Shown here piece by piece: positions 56,311 to 64,000 of a stretch of DNA of 64,000 bases. Made by a program: the position numbers and the translations under genes. The notes under the pieces were generated by a model. The model did not search any database. It was not told the origin of the DNA and saw only the letters and a program-made list of their open reading frames with translations. The number at the start of each line of letters is the position of its first letter. The stretch's first letter is position 1. The stretch comes from Peribacillus huizhouensis (GTDB lineage Bacteria; Bacillota; Bacilli; Bacillales; DSM-1321), in the NCBI RefSeq assembly GCF_014138605.1, contig NZ_JACJHX010000008.1, positions 1 through 64,000 of the forward strand. The letters run 5' to 3'.

Positions 56311-56422
56311 GATATCCCCAACAATAAGAATCAACCTCGCATCACAGTATTAATCAAGCGTAAGTAATCACTATGAACTGTGTATAGAGAATGTAGTTAA
56401 ACCCTTTTGGGACATCCTTAAA
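56311..56422. repeat. Palindromic repeat B, copy 3
   Basis: AAAAAGGATATCCCC start and CTTTTGGGACATCCTT end, with an inner ACAGT...ACTGTG. Just upstream of spoIISA on its minus-strand promoter side. Confidence 0.65.
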
Positions 56423-56436
56423 TAGTTCGGATATCT

Positions 56437-56553
56437 TTAGACTACTTTATTCATACTTAAAGGATGGAAACCCCATTTAAGGTCTAATCGCATTTTTTCA
56501 ATATAAGCAAGACGTTCATTTTCAGTCAAATACCAAACTTTTACCTAACTCAT
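56437..56553 (-). pseudogene. Small gene with stop at codon 3
   Basis: Minus strand after GGGGGG: ATG AGT TAG, then uninterrupted VKVWYLTENERLAYIEKMRL and DLKWGFHPLSMNKVV to TAA 56437-56439. The TAG at codon 3 is the only break in 38 codons, so probably a lost small gene. No family recognised. Confidence 0.4.
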
Positions 56554-56599
56554 TAAAATCCCCCCTTATTATAGGTGTAACAGAAAATATTCAAGAACA

Positions 56600-57070
56600 A
56601 TATATTAGTTATAGGGCAAGGTGTTAGTCATATATGGAAATCCACCAGTGAGCCTTGCTCTGTTAATGACTTTTTCTTTCACAATGTGCAAATCTAATTT
56701 ACCCGAGTGGTACTGTGCTACATCAACTTTTTTCAGGAGTGGTTTTTCGCCACACTTCTCATATGCCGGTTTGCTCAATTGTTCTATCGGGCAGACCAGG
56801 TTCTTTTTCAGTTACACTATTAATTAATGAAACTAGCTACGCCCCGACTATAATTTCAATAAATGTAGTTGTATCTTCATTTGATTCAACTGCTTTTGGA
56901 ACTGGTACATCTAAAATTTTGGCACCAGAATTTATTTCAGATACTCTAAAAATATTTTTTAAAGGTACTGACCTACATTGATTGAATGCCCAGCTAATTT
57001 AGCCCATCCATTTTTAGTAGCTAGACAGAATTCTTCAGCTTCTTTACCCACTTCTATTTCGAATTAATTC
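56600..57070 (-). other. Decayed coding region
   Basis: The minus strand shows protein-like stretches in changing frames: EIEVGKEAEEFCLATKNGWA at about 57057-56998, SEINSGAKILDVPVPKAVES at about 56935-56870, and KPLLKKVDVAQYHSGKLDLH at about 56755-56700, with stops between. It looks like one or two dead genes whose families I cannot name. Confidence 0.3.
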
Positions 57071-57234
57071 CCCCATTCCCTGTTTATTCGAACTGCGCAT
57101 TACTGTTTTTAAGGTCCTTTTTATCCAATGGTAGAAAATGTGTCATAAAAATAGGGTTTGTCCAATCTTTTTTTCTCAAAACTCATAATATATTATTGCT
57201 ATTTCATATAAAAAAGCGAAAGGGGGAAAGTTTT

Positions 57235-57540
57235 ATGGCTAAAGAGATTCGCTATATGGGACATATGACAAATAAAAGTCAAAAACATTGTAATGAATGT
57301 CACAAAAAAGATCATGAAAATAAATGTAATGGATGCATTTGTGATCAATTAAGAAAGTTACAAACACAGACAGAAGTAGACGTATTCTTATCAGGTGGTC
57401 AAATGTTAGAAGACGTAGTATTTATTACCTTAAATCAGAAAGATTGTTGTGCTTTCTTTACGGATCCTACAACAGAACCAGGATCAACTCTTATTGTAGA
57501 TTGCCAACAAATACAAGCCATTCGTATCGAAGCAGACTGA
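57235..57540 (+). CDS. Cys-rich spore-surface-like protein (101 aa)
   Basis: From ATG 57235 (AAAGGGGGAAAG before it): MAKEIRYMGHMTNKSQKHCN, a Cys/His cluster ECHKKDHENKCNGCICDQLR, then a beta-rich part ending DCCAFFTDPTTEPGSTLIVD with CQQIQAIRIEAD. The last segment matches two segments of the 427-residue protein at 13954-15237 (D-C-x(2-4)-F-x-D-x-T-T-x-P ... C-x(2)-[IV]-x-[AG]-[IF]). No signal peptide. Probably a self-crosslinking spore layer component; not a recognised Cot protein. Own terminator. Confidence 0.6.
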   Translation: MAKEIRYMGHMTNKSQKHCNECHKKDHENKCNGCICDQLRKLQTQTEVDVFLSGGQMLEDVVFITLNQKDCCAFFTDPTTEPGSTLIVDCQQIQAIRIEAD

Positions 57541-57590
57541 TATGAAATTACAAATATTAGCTGACATAAATAATTAATTATCACTTTATC

Positions 57591-57626
57591 AACGAGACCG
57601 AATATCAATTTAGTCTCGTTATTTTT
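57591..57626 (+). terminator. Terminator of the Cys-rich gene
   Basis: AACGAGAC and GTCTCGTT arms, then ATTTTT. Confidence 0.85.
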
Positions 57627-57691
57627 AATTTTTCCATTTCCTTAATTTAAGGTGTCACAATTTGTGTCTACTGTCTAGTCGAACTACAACA

Positions 57692-57826
57692 TTAATCTTC
57701 ATCATCAGATTCAACTAAAATCTTTGCTGCTCCACACTCAGCGCCACATCCTCCACAAATTGTGTTTCCGTCATATTTAGTAGGAAAACCCATATCGCAA
57801 TATCGGCACTCAATATGTTGAGCCAT
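57692..57826 (-). CDS. Zinc-ribbon miniprotein 1 (44 aa)
   Basis: MAQHIECRYCDMGFPTKYDG then NTICGGCGAECGAAKILVES and DDED. Two CxxC pairs (C7-C10, C24-C27) plus one more Cys make a zinc ribbon; acidic tail. ATG 57826 after AAGGAGTGA. A paralogue lies at 58779-58910. Function unknown; too short to bind DNA alone. Confidence 0.75.
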   Translation of the reverse strand: MAQHIECRYCDMGFPTKYDGNTICGGCGAECGAAKILVESDDED

Positions 57827-57950
57827 TTTCTTCACTCCTTCTCTGTTTATTCGAACTGTTCAGCAAAATTAAATGTTTTATGTTAATATCAGCTTAGATA
57901 ATATTGGTAATTGTATCTTGAATAGGAGTGTATGATATGAAAAAAGTTAC

Positions 57951-58166
57951 TTGAAGTATTTAATAGCTATTTCTTTACTTTTCGGAATAATAATTGTTAC
58001 CTCTGGCATTCAGATAGTTATTTCTCCTTTAGTATTTGTTAGACTAATAAATTTAATAGTAGTTATAAATCTTTCTATAATTGTTGGAGCCTTTATAAGA
58101 GAAATATTCATTCTTAAAAAAAATAATAATTCTGAGAAATATTCATTCTTAATAGGTTTAATATGA
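57951..58166 (+). CDS. Small two-helix membrane protein, doubtful start
   Basis: 71 residues from TTG 57951 (MKYLIAISLLFGIIIVTSGI, then a second helix LINLIVVINLSIIVGAFIRE). The good AGGAGTG stands before ATG 57937, whose frame closes after MKKVT. Removing two A or adding one base in the A6 run would join them (MKSYLKYLIA or similar). The gene may therefore be frameshifted at its 5' end. No family recognised. Confidence 0.4.
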   Translation: MKYLIAISLLFGIIIVTSGIQIVISPLVFVRLINLIVVINLSIIVGAFIREIFILKKNNNSEKYSFLIGLI

Positions 58167-58250
58167 CCGTCTTGTATTTATCGGACTGTTCATTATTTTT
58201 CCACCTTTCCACTTCCATTTATTGTTATTCTAAAAACAGGAGGTGTTTTA

Positions 58251-58684
58251 GTGATCAAAAAATATTCCTTCGTTGCTTTTTGTTTTATATCCTTACTTAT
58301 TATTTTTACTGGTTGCCAAACAAATGACTCAAATCTAGAAGAATCCCCTGCTCAAAACCGTCCCAACTCGGAAAATGGTATAACAATCAAAACTGAAAAA
58401 GAGGAATATCTAACTTCCGTTAAGACGATTACACTTGAAATTCAAAATGACAATAATGAAGAACAAATGACGGGTGTTCACTTTTTTCTTGAAAAAAAAT
58501 AGAAGGTACATGGCGTAAAGTGCCCATGAAAGCAGAATCCTTCACAGAGGAAGGTCTTATTCTACCTCCGAATAAACTGTCATCTCTAGATCTTAAGGTA
58601 AATGACCTAAAGTATAAGCTTTCTCCAGGTGAATATCGGACTACTATTGGCAAACTTGGTTCTTCATTTAAAGTTGTAGAATGA
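58251..58684 (+). pseudogene. Ig-like lipoprotein, broken at poly-A
   Basis: GTG 58251, after GGAGG, starts a lipoprotein (MIKKYSFVAFCFISLLIIFT then GC, lipobox IFTGC). The frame stops at TAG 58499-58501 after LEKK, in a run of eight A. With nine A it continues as IEGTWRKVPMKAESFTEEGL, through LKYKLSPGEYRTTIGKL to VVE at TGA 58682-58684, about 144 residues. This is the bacterial Ig-like lipoprotein type common in Bacillus (TWxxVPMKxxSFTExG ... LxPGEYR). Confidence 0.7.
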
Positions 58685-58778
58685 GAGAGAACTGCTGCAA
58701 GTTCTTTCTCTTTTAAATCAATTATTATCAGAACTATTTACTGCACAGTATGTGTCAACCGTATATTCGGACTAGGAA

Positions 58779-58910
58779 CTATTCTTCTTCATCTTCATCA
58801 AGAATTTTGGCAGTCTCCCTTTCAGCACCACAACCAGCACATGCAACATCTCCGTCTACTGATACAAGGAGAAATCCAGTGTCATAATACATACATTCCC
58901 AATGCACCAC
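58779..58910 (-). CDS. Zinc-ribbon miniprotein 2 (43 aa)
   Basis: VVHWECMYYDTGFLLVSVDG then DVACAGCGAERETAKILDED, EEE. Clearly a paralogue of the protein at 57692-57826 (same length, CxxCGAE, AKIL, acidic tail), but the first pair is C-x-x-Y, so zinc coordination is incomplete. GTG 58910 or GTG 58907 after GGAAGGTGA. It may be decaying or no longer bind metal. Confidence 0.6.
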   Translation of the reverse strand: MVHWECMYYDTGFLLVSVDGDVACAGCGAERETAKILDEDEEE

Positions 58911-59000
58911 TCTCACCTTCCATCTGTATTTACCTTTGTTTTTTTGATAAAGTCTAATAAAACCTAATATATGGTCATATTATTAATAGGAGGTATAGCT

Positions 59001-59726
59001 TTGGAGGATTTCTTTGTATATATTTGTATAATATTCGTGGCATCCATTTTACAAACAAGTACAGGTTTTGGATTTTCGATTATTGCCACACCTTTCTTAT
59101 TAATGCTATTTAAACCTCAAGAAGCCATCCAAATAAATATTATCCTTTCATTAATTATCTCTGGTGCTTTAATAATGAAACTCAAAAAGGATATTGATAT
59201 ACATTTATTAAAAAAATTAGTTTTAGGAAGCATTATTGGTCTTCCATTTGGTGGGTTAGTTTATTTATCTATTGATATTAGTACTTTTAAAATTATCATA
59301 AGTATCATTTTATTAATATTAACTTTAATGCTATTTTTCAATATTAGATTTAAATCAACTACAACGAGAGATTATTTTATAGGTGGTATATCTGGTCTTT
59401 TAACAATAAGTATCGGTATGCCTGGGCCACCATTATTAATATATTTTGCTGGAACAAATACTGTAAAAGAAAAAACAAGAGCCACAACATTAGCATTTTA
59501 TTTATTTATATATTTCATTAGTCTTGTTTCTCAGATTTTTTTAACTGGAACAGATATGAGTATTTGGCGTTCAAGTTTGTATGCCATTCCTGCTGTATTT
59601 ATCGGATTAATAATAGGACAAGTTCTATTTAAACATCTTAATCAAAAAATATTTGGGATCTTTACATATATCCTTTTAGGGTGTACTGGGATTTTCTTAT
59701 TAATAGATAGTATCTTATCCCGTTGA
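59001..59726 (+). CDS. TauE/SafE-family anion exporter
   Basis: About 241 residues from TTG 59001 (AGGAGGT before it; the frame is open from 58971). Eight or so helices; FVASILQTSTGFGFSIIATP, GSIIGLPFGGLVYLSIDIS and the mid-protein GGISGLLTISIGMPGPPLLI are family signatures. Relatives export sulfite, sulfoacetate or other organosulfonates. No regulator adjacent. Terminator follows. Gene-free up to 60100. Confidence 0.85.
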   Translation: MEDFFVYICIIFVASILQTSTGFGFSIIATPFLLMLFKPQEAIQINIILSLIISGALIMKLKKDIDIHLLKKLVLGSIIGLPFGGLVYLSIDISTFKIIISIILLILTLMLFFNIRFKSTTTRDYFIGGISGLLTISIGMPGPPLLIYFAGTNTVKEKTRATTLAFYLFIYFISLVSQIFLTGTDMSIWRSSLYAIPAVFIGLIIGQVLFKHLNQKIFGIFTYILLGCTGIFLLIDSILSR

Positions 59727-59782
59727 CTTAACTGGATAAAGGAGTCCTAAATCAGTATTATATCTCATTTGCTCTATGATTT

Positions 59783-59808
59783 AAGACCTTCATATAGAAG
59801 GTCTTTTT
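59783..59808 (+). terminator. Terminator of the TauE/SafE gene
   Basis: AAGACCTT and AAGGTCTT arms then TTT. Confidence 0.8.
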
Positions 59809-60100
59809 CTGTTTACTTAAATCAAAGCTTATTCGGATTGTAAATTACAGTATGAATACCCAAACTTCTATGACACTGTCAATTAGCATAAGTAAAATCA
59901 TTCTCTCTTCATCGTTTAATATATTTGTTTACCAATGAAATCCACTCTCCTGAGTTGTGTCTTATGTTAACTATTGAAATTGTAAAATTAGTGTAAATAA
60001 ATTATTAATTTTTCGTAAAATAGAGGTCTAACGCATTCCAATCCACTTCAATTTATTGCATAATTTTCAAGAATACTTAATTTTTAGGAGAAAATCTATT

Positions 60101-60274
60101 ATGTTAAAACACTTAAAACGCACAGTATTATACAAAAATATTAATATATTAAAAAATCAAATGATAAAATCTGGTATGGAAAATGGAATCTCTAGTCCCG
60201 AAACTATTAAATATAGTCAAGAACTAGACAAGATGATTTATCAGTATCAACGTATGGTTAAATCAACTTATTAG
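60101..60274 (+). CDS. Spo0E-like aspartyl-phosphate phosphatase
   Basis: 57 residues from ATG 60101 (TTAGGAG before it). MLKHLKRTVLYKNINILKNQ, then GISSPETIKYSQELDKMIYQYQ: two helices with the SxELD motif (SQELD) of Spo0E/YisI/YnzD phosphatases, which dephosphorylate Spo0A~P and block sporulation. The longer frame from 60056 is unlikely to be used. An inhibitor of sporulation entry by family. Confidence 0.85.
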   Translation: MLKHLKRTVLYKNINILKNQMIKSGMENGISSPETIKYSQELDKMIYQYQRMVKSTY

Positions 60275-60298
60275 CATTACTTTTCAAAAGGGCAATTC

Positions 60299-60586
60299 TT
60301 ATGGTAATCTTTCCTGCAACTCATCAAACAACCGCCTTTCCTTTATATCTAAAGGGAAATCCATCATGAAAAATAAATCTTCTTCTTCAAGTGGTAATTC
60401 ATAGAGATCAACGCGGTTGAAATCAACCCACTTCTTTTCACTGAATTCATCAATCGGATTCTATGTAAACCGAATATAATACTGCTTTTTTGCTAGTGAA
60501 ACATTTTCAATATACCCAGAGAATTCGAGCCGTCTGTTTAGGAAAACCCCGCCACCTTCATAAAGGGTGCTATCTTTGATTTCCAA
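60299..60586 (-). pseudogene. Hypothetical protein split by TAG
   Basis: TTG 60586 (AAGGGAGCG before it) starts MEIKDSTLYEGGGVFLNRRL to YYIRFT, then TAG at 60461-60463, then in the same frame NPIDEFSEKKWVDFNRVDLY through EEEDLFFMMDFPLDIKERRL to ERLP and TAA 60299-60301. About 95 codons, one stop. Acidic soluble protein of unknown role. As written it would be truncated after 41 residues. Confidence 0.55.
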
Positions 60587-60789
60587 ATCGATCGCTCCCT
60601 TCATCAAATTGCTGCATGCATGGAAATTAATAAAAGAAAACCAATTGCTTCTGCAATGAAACCTAAAGTTACGAGTAACTAACACTGAAGTGGATGACGA
60701 AAAAGTAGTAGAAATACTTTTACCAACAAGCAGCCGAAAGTTTATGTGAACTATTCAAATTTAAATAATCATAATTTGTTGAGAATCTG

Positions 60790-60917
60790 TTGACGAATTT
60801 AGTCAATAAGAATCCAAATGGGGCAGATTTAAACAATAAGCAAAAGGACAAAACCTTTGATACATAAGGTTTCGTCCTTTCTTCTCATTTCTGTTCCTAC
60901 ATACTCGCCCATCTTTA
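60790..60917. repeat. Copy of the gndA 3' end and terminator
   Basis: TTGACGAATTTAGTCAATAA, then a hairpin AAAGGACAAAACCTT/AAGGTTTCGTCCTTT and TACTCGCCCATC, i.e. the complement of the last gndA codons. It matches 28164-28285 along most of its length (gndA's stop TAA is represented as TA...). It lies in the gap between two minus-strand genes. Confidence 0.8.
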
Positions 60918-60975
60918 AAGGTCGAATAAAGTAGTACTTTTCATCTTCTGTTTATTGAAGCAAGCACATTTGTTA

Positions 60976-62415
60976 TTACTGCACATTTACACTTCCACTC
61001 TTTGCTTGACCTTCCTTTCCTCTAACTTCCTGTGATTGCTTTTTTTTGATAAAAAAAGAAATTATAACTCCTATAAACGAGAGAATCGAGATGACGATAA
61101 AAGCTATATTGGCCCCATACATATCTGGATTGGAGATTTCCGGACGTTGTTGAGCTTTTTCTGCTGTCGTAGTCATTATAGTAACAAGAATAGCAGTACC
61201 GACCGACGCTGCAATCATCTTCATTGTATTGTCCATGGCCGCACCGTGAGCAATTAATCGTTTTGGCAACCGGTTTAAACCTGCCGTTGCTACGGGCATC
61301 ATGACCATTGATAAACCAAACATTCGAATCCCGTACATAACCGTAATGTACGTAAAAGAAGTAGAGGGACTTAAATTCGATAAGGCAAACGAAGATGCAG
61401 TAATAATCGTTAATCCCGTAAGTGCAAGCCATTTTGCACCGATTTTATCAAAGATTCTACCTGTAATCGGGGACATCAAACCGGTGATTAGCGCCCCAGG
61501 TAAAAGTGCAAGTCCAGCTTCAAATGCTGTAAAATCTCTCATATTTTGCATAAATAGTGGGATGATTGTCTCAGATCCAATTAACCCCATAAAGGTAATC
61601 ATCCCAATGAGCACAGTTAATGGAAAAACAGAATTCTTAAATACACGGAACTCAAGCATTGGATGTTCCAATCGCAATTGCCTTGTTATAAACAGTATAA
61701 GCGTAAGCGCTCCTAACCCGAGTGAGACGAGCGTACTGGTAGCTAGCCAACCATTATTTCCTGCACATGTAAATCCATAAAGCAATCCGCCGAATCCGAA
61801 AGAAGAAAAAATAATCGACAGGACATCCACTTTCGGTTTAGTTACCTCTGTCACATTTTTCATTGCAAAAAAGGCAACTACTATATCTATTAGGGCAATT
61901 GGTAGAATAATGAAAAACAATAGCCTCCAAGAATAATGTGAGGTCACCCATCCAGACAAAGCTGGACCAATCGCTGGAGCAAACGACATAACAAGTCCTA
62001 CTAATCCCATCGCCGCTCCTCGCTTATTAACTGGAAAAATCATTAAAAATACCGTTTGCATAAGCGGAAGCATAATACCGGCTCCACTTGATTGAATCAC
62101 TCTTCCAAGTAACAGCATTTCAAAATTAGGCGCTACACCCGCAACTAATGTTCCGAAAGCGAAAATACTCATCGCTGATATAAAGAGCTGCCTCGTTGAA
62201 AAACGCTCCAATAAAAAGGCACTGATAGGGATCATAATCCCATTCACTAACATAAATACAGTCGTTAACCATTGCGCACTATTCGCCGTAACATTCATTT
62301 CTTTCATAATCGGCGGTATGGCTGTAATCATCAGTGTTTGATTCAATATTGCAATAAACGCTCCTGCAAGCAGAAGCGCTACTATCGTAGACTGCTTATA
62401 ATTTGGTGTTTCCAT
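60976..62415 (-). CDS. DHA2-family drug efflux transporter 2
   Basis: 479 residues, 14 helices. Paralogue of 9189-10709 (same motifs: LNQTLMITAIPPIMKEM, QWLTTVFMLVNGIMIPISAF, GRVIQSSGAGIMLPLM, GLVMSFAPAIGPALSGWV). Lacks an adjacent regulator; an imperfect TAGTAAGTAAGTTT dyad stands upstream. Proton-driven drug export inferred; substrate unknown. GAGGAATTGGAAG before ATG 62415. The 62416-62909 stretch has no gene. Confidence 0.88.
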   Translation of the reverse strand: METPNYKQSTIVALLLAGAFIAILNQTLMITAIPPIMKEMNVTANSAQWLTTVFMLVNGIMIPISAFLLERFSTRQLFISAMSIFAFGTLVAGVAPNFEMLLLGRVIQSSGAGIMLPLMQTVFLMIFPVNKRGAAMGLVGLVMSFAPAIGPALSGWVTSHYSWRLLFFIILPIALIDIVVAFFAMKNVTEVTKPKVDVLSIIFSSFGFGGLLYGFTCAGNNGWLATSTLVSLGLGALTLILFITRQLRLEHPMLEFRVFKNSVFPLTVLIGMITFMGLIGSETIIPLFMQNMRDFTAFEAGLALLPGALITGLMSPITGRIFDKIGAKWLALTGLTIITASSFALSNLSPSTSFTYITVMYGIRMFGLSMVMMPVATAGLNRLPKRLIAHGAAMDNTMKMIAASVGTAILVTIMTTTAEKAQQRPEISNPDMYGANIAFIVISILSFIGVIISFFIKKKQSQEVRGKEGQAKSGSVNVQ

Positions 62416-62909
62416 TCTTCCAATTCCTCATTCCTGATCAATTTCTTATGCTAGTAAGTAAGTTTAATAATAATTGCTGCAAAACATACTTTTACAGAGT
62501 ACACGATTTTACTTTATTTATCTATTGATTCGATTTAAATGTTTCTCAAATCTTTATGGTCTTAGACATTTTTCGTTTGTTTTTAAGGTCTCATAAAGTT
62601 AGGTTTGTATAACAAATTATATTATTCTTAAAATTTATGGAATGGCTATACTTATTCTAATTTTAACCGAACAATCAAAGTACATATATTTCCAAAACAA
62701 TACAAATCGTATTCATCATGTAAATACTTACGTACCAAGCACAGTGCTCCCACCTAATTAAAACATATTACCAAATATCACAGGATTATCATATTAGTGA
62801 AATATTACTCTATTTTTTTGGAAACTTGCTCCCTTTTCTTGCAAGACTAGGATATTTAGTATAAGCTAGGAAACATACTTATTTAGAAACATTCCTAAGG
62901 AGGCTAAGT

Positions 62910-63359
62910 ATGTCTGAAATTCAAGATTTTGAAGTAGAAACAGTATTTGAGAATCGGGTGCATCAGCGTCACGCATTCTCCTTTAAGATTCATGGAGATG
63001 AGTTTAAAGGTCATTTTCATAATGACGATATTCAATGGCTTCATCCCCATCCAAAACAAATGATTGGTGAAGAGAAATTAGAAATTATTGAAAATAAGAT
63101 ATATGAATTAATGAGTCAATACGGCATTTCAAGTGGAATTAAAGACTTTGAAATAATACAAGCATTCGAAGACCGGCTCCACGAACGCCAGCAATTCACT
63201 TTACAAGTGCAAGGTGAGGAATATAAAGGATTTGTACACGAAGGGGAAATACAATGGTTCCATCCGCAACCTATGCAAAAACTTGAAGATGATCATGTGC
63301 AGGCAATTGAATTAGAAATACATGAAAAAGTGGCAAAACAAGCAAAAGATAGTAAATAA
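62910..63359 (+). CDS. Tandem YheE-like (DUF5342) protein
   Basis: 149 residues made of two copies of a roughly 70-residue domain. Copy 1: IQDFEVETVFENRVHQRHAF, HGDEFKGHFHNDDIQWLHPH; copy 2: IKDFEIIQAFEDRLHERQQF, QGEEYKGFVHEGEIQWFHPQ. Each resembles YheE (about 72 residues: HFxxxxLFxN, FxGxxYxxxYHxxGxIxW). Bacillus YheE is a single-domain protein of unknown role; this tandem form is notable. ATG 62910 after AAGGAGG; terminator follows. Confidence 0.65.
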   Translation: MSEIQDFEVETVFENRVHQRHAFSFKIHGDEFKGHFHNDDIQWLHPHPKQMIGEEKLEIIENKIYELMSQYGISSGIKDFEIIQAFEDRLHERQQFTLQVQGEEYKGFVHEGEIQWFHPQPMQKLEDDHVQAIELEIHEKVAKQAKDSK

Positions 63360-63373
63360 TAATTAGAGAGTAG

Positions 63374-63400
63374 AACGGCAGCATATCGCTGCCGTTTTCT
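63374..63400 (+). terminator. Terminator of the tandem YheE-like gene
   Basis: AACGGCAGC and GCTGCCGTT arms then TTCT. Confidence 0.85.
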
Positions 63401-63543
63401 ATTTTATAAAAAATATCAACAATAACTATTAGCATGTTCCGCTATATAATTCGTTCATCAATTACAACTATATGTAATCTAATCGATTGTTACATATACG
63501 ACATAACTGTGAAAGACTAGATAGAAAGACAAAAGATAATGTG

Positions 63544-63590
63544 AAGCTTCAAACAGCGAGGGGTTCTTCTTCCCCTTGATACATTTCAGT
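63544..63590 (-). repeat. Partial R-type repeat R7
   Basis: TGAAGCTTCAAACAGCGA, GGGG TTCTTCTT CCCC, like the left end of R3. Incomplete. Confidence 0.5.
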
Positions 63591-63640
63591 CAAATCTAGT
63601 CGATTGTTAAATTGCAATTTTTTCAGATTAAAGGCATGAC

Positions 63641-64000
63641 CTATTGTTCTTTCGTTAAGACGGTTTTGGAAATGTCTTTATCTAGGTCTTCAAAGTCATG
63701 ATAAGCAATCGTTTCATATAACTCGCTACGAGTTTGCATATTTTGTAAAGCGCCTTTCTGTGTGCCTTCCTGCTTAATTTGTTCAAATACTCGCTCATAT
63801 GCTTTGGCTGCAACCCGAAGTGAAGTAACAGGATAAATTACCAACTGATAACCCATTTCCTGAAATTCTTCGGCTGTATAATAAGGGGTCTTACCAAACT
63901 CTGTCATATTCGCCAGTAAAGGAATATTAATTTGCTTAGAAAACTGACGAAACTCCTCTTCAGATTGGAGTGCTTCAGGAAATATAGCATCCGCCCCTGC
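63641..64000 (-). CDS. prpB: Methylisocitrate lyase PrpB, C-terminal part
   Basis: Minus-strand gene continuing beyond the window end. The 119 codons seen read AGADAIFPEALQSEEEF, PLLANMTEFGKTPYYTAEEF and MGYQLVIYPVTSLRVAAKAY to the stop at 63641. These are signatures of the isocitrate lyase/PEP mutase superfamily, methylisocitrate lyase (PrpB/MmgF) type; ANMTEFGKTP with its Phe/Thr is typical of PrpB. Cleaves 2-methylisocitrate to pyruvate and succinate in the methylcitrate cycle for propionate. Last gene of its operon. Confidence 0.9.
   Translation of the reverse strand, partial: AGADAIFPEALQSEEEFRQFSKQINIPLLANMTEFGKTPYYTAEEFQEMGYQLVIYPVTSLRVAAKAYERVFEQIKQEGTQKGALQNMQTRSELYETIAYHDFEDLDKDISKTVLTKEQ

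Overview
The window is low-GC (A+T-rich) chromosomal DNA from an endospore-forming Bacillaceae bacterium (Bacillus sensu lato; genus not resolved). Evidence: strong AGGAGG-type ribosome binding sites, frequent TTG/GTG starts, close relatives of Bacillus proteins (GltC, glutamate synthase, GndA, SpoIISA/SpoIISB, a YkvU/SpoVB-like flippase, a Spo0E-like phosphatase, YheE- and YjcZ-like proteins), spore-surface-like Cys/Gln-rich proteins, and dispersed palindromic repeats. No rRNA, tRNA or CRISPR array was seen.

Layout. 1-2.2 kb: YhgE/Pip-type ABC-2 membrane protein with a divergent TetR regulator. 2.2-4.1 kb: mosaic of IS110 and IS1595 remnants around a broken spore transglutaminase (tgl) fragment. 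4.3-9 kb: cupin protein, dienelactone-hydrolase-like gene lacking a normal start codon, RHS-repeat remnant, modAB, and a junction of broken small genes with an IS3 remnant. 9.2-11.7 kb: DHA2 drug exporter with a divergent TetR. 12.2-13.6 kb: frameshifted IS110 element. 13.9-19 kb: large Gln-rich repeat protein and small accessory genes, several broken. 19.3-24.2 kb: two Gfo/Idh/MocA dehydrogenases, two sugar isomerase/epimerase-like TIM barrels and an AraC regulator. 25-26.8 kb: fused DhaK-DhaL kinase. 28.2-35.3 kb: hexuronate block (gndA, uxaC, ROK regulator, GPH symporter) with three near-identical XylR-like operator palindromes and cre-like sites. 35.7-37.3 kb: broken membrane protein and a dead glucose/sorbosone dehydrogenase with an internal inversion. 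37.4-46.6 kb: acetolactate-synthase-like enzyme, then gltBD with divergent gltC. 46.7-54.8 kb: broken secreted protein, YkvU-like flippase, alanine/Na+ symporter, nucleic-acid methyltransferase, SDR enzyme, DUF3298-type protein. 54.9-56.2 kb: SpoIIS toxin-antitoxin locus with a second antitoxin-like gene. 57.2-64 kb: Cys-rich protein, two zinc-ribbon miniproteins, broken lipoprotein, TauE/SafE exporter, Spo0E-like protein, second DHA2 exporter, tandem YheE-like protein, and the end of prpB.

How the genes work together. UxaC, the GPH symporter and GndA probably form one hexuronate/pentose-type response under the ROK regulator, because each has the same operator palindrome upstream. The five-gene block at 19-24 kb looks like oxidation/epimerisation of a sugar or cyclitol (substrate unknown). 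GltBD makes glutamate under GltC. SpoIISA is a membrane toxin with SpoIISB and a related 45-aa second candidate antitoxin.

The window is rich in decay: at least twelve genes are interrupted by one stop, a homopolymer frameshift, truncation or IS insertion. Three breaks (two G3-to-G4, one A9-to-A8) lie in homopolymers and could be sequencing errors; the inverted dehydrogenase and the IS mosaics cannot be explained that way.
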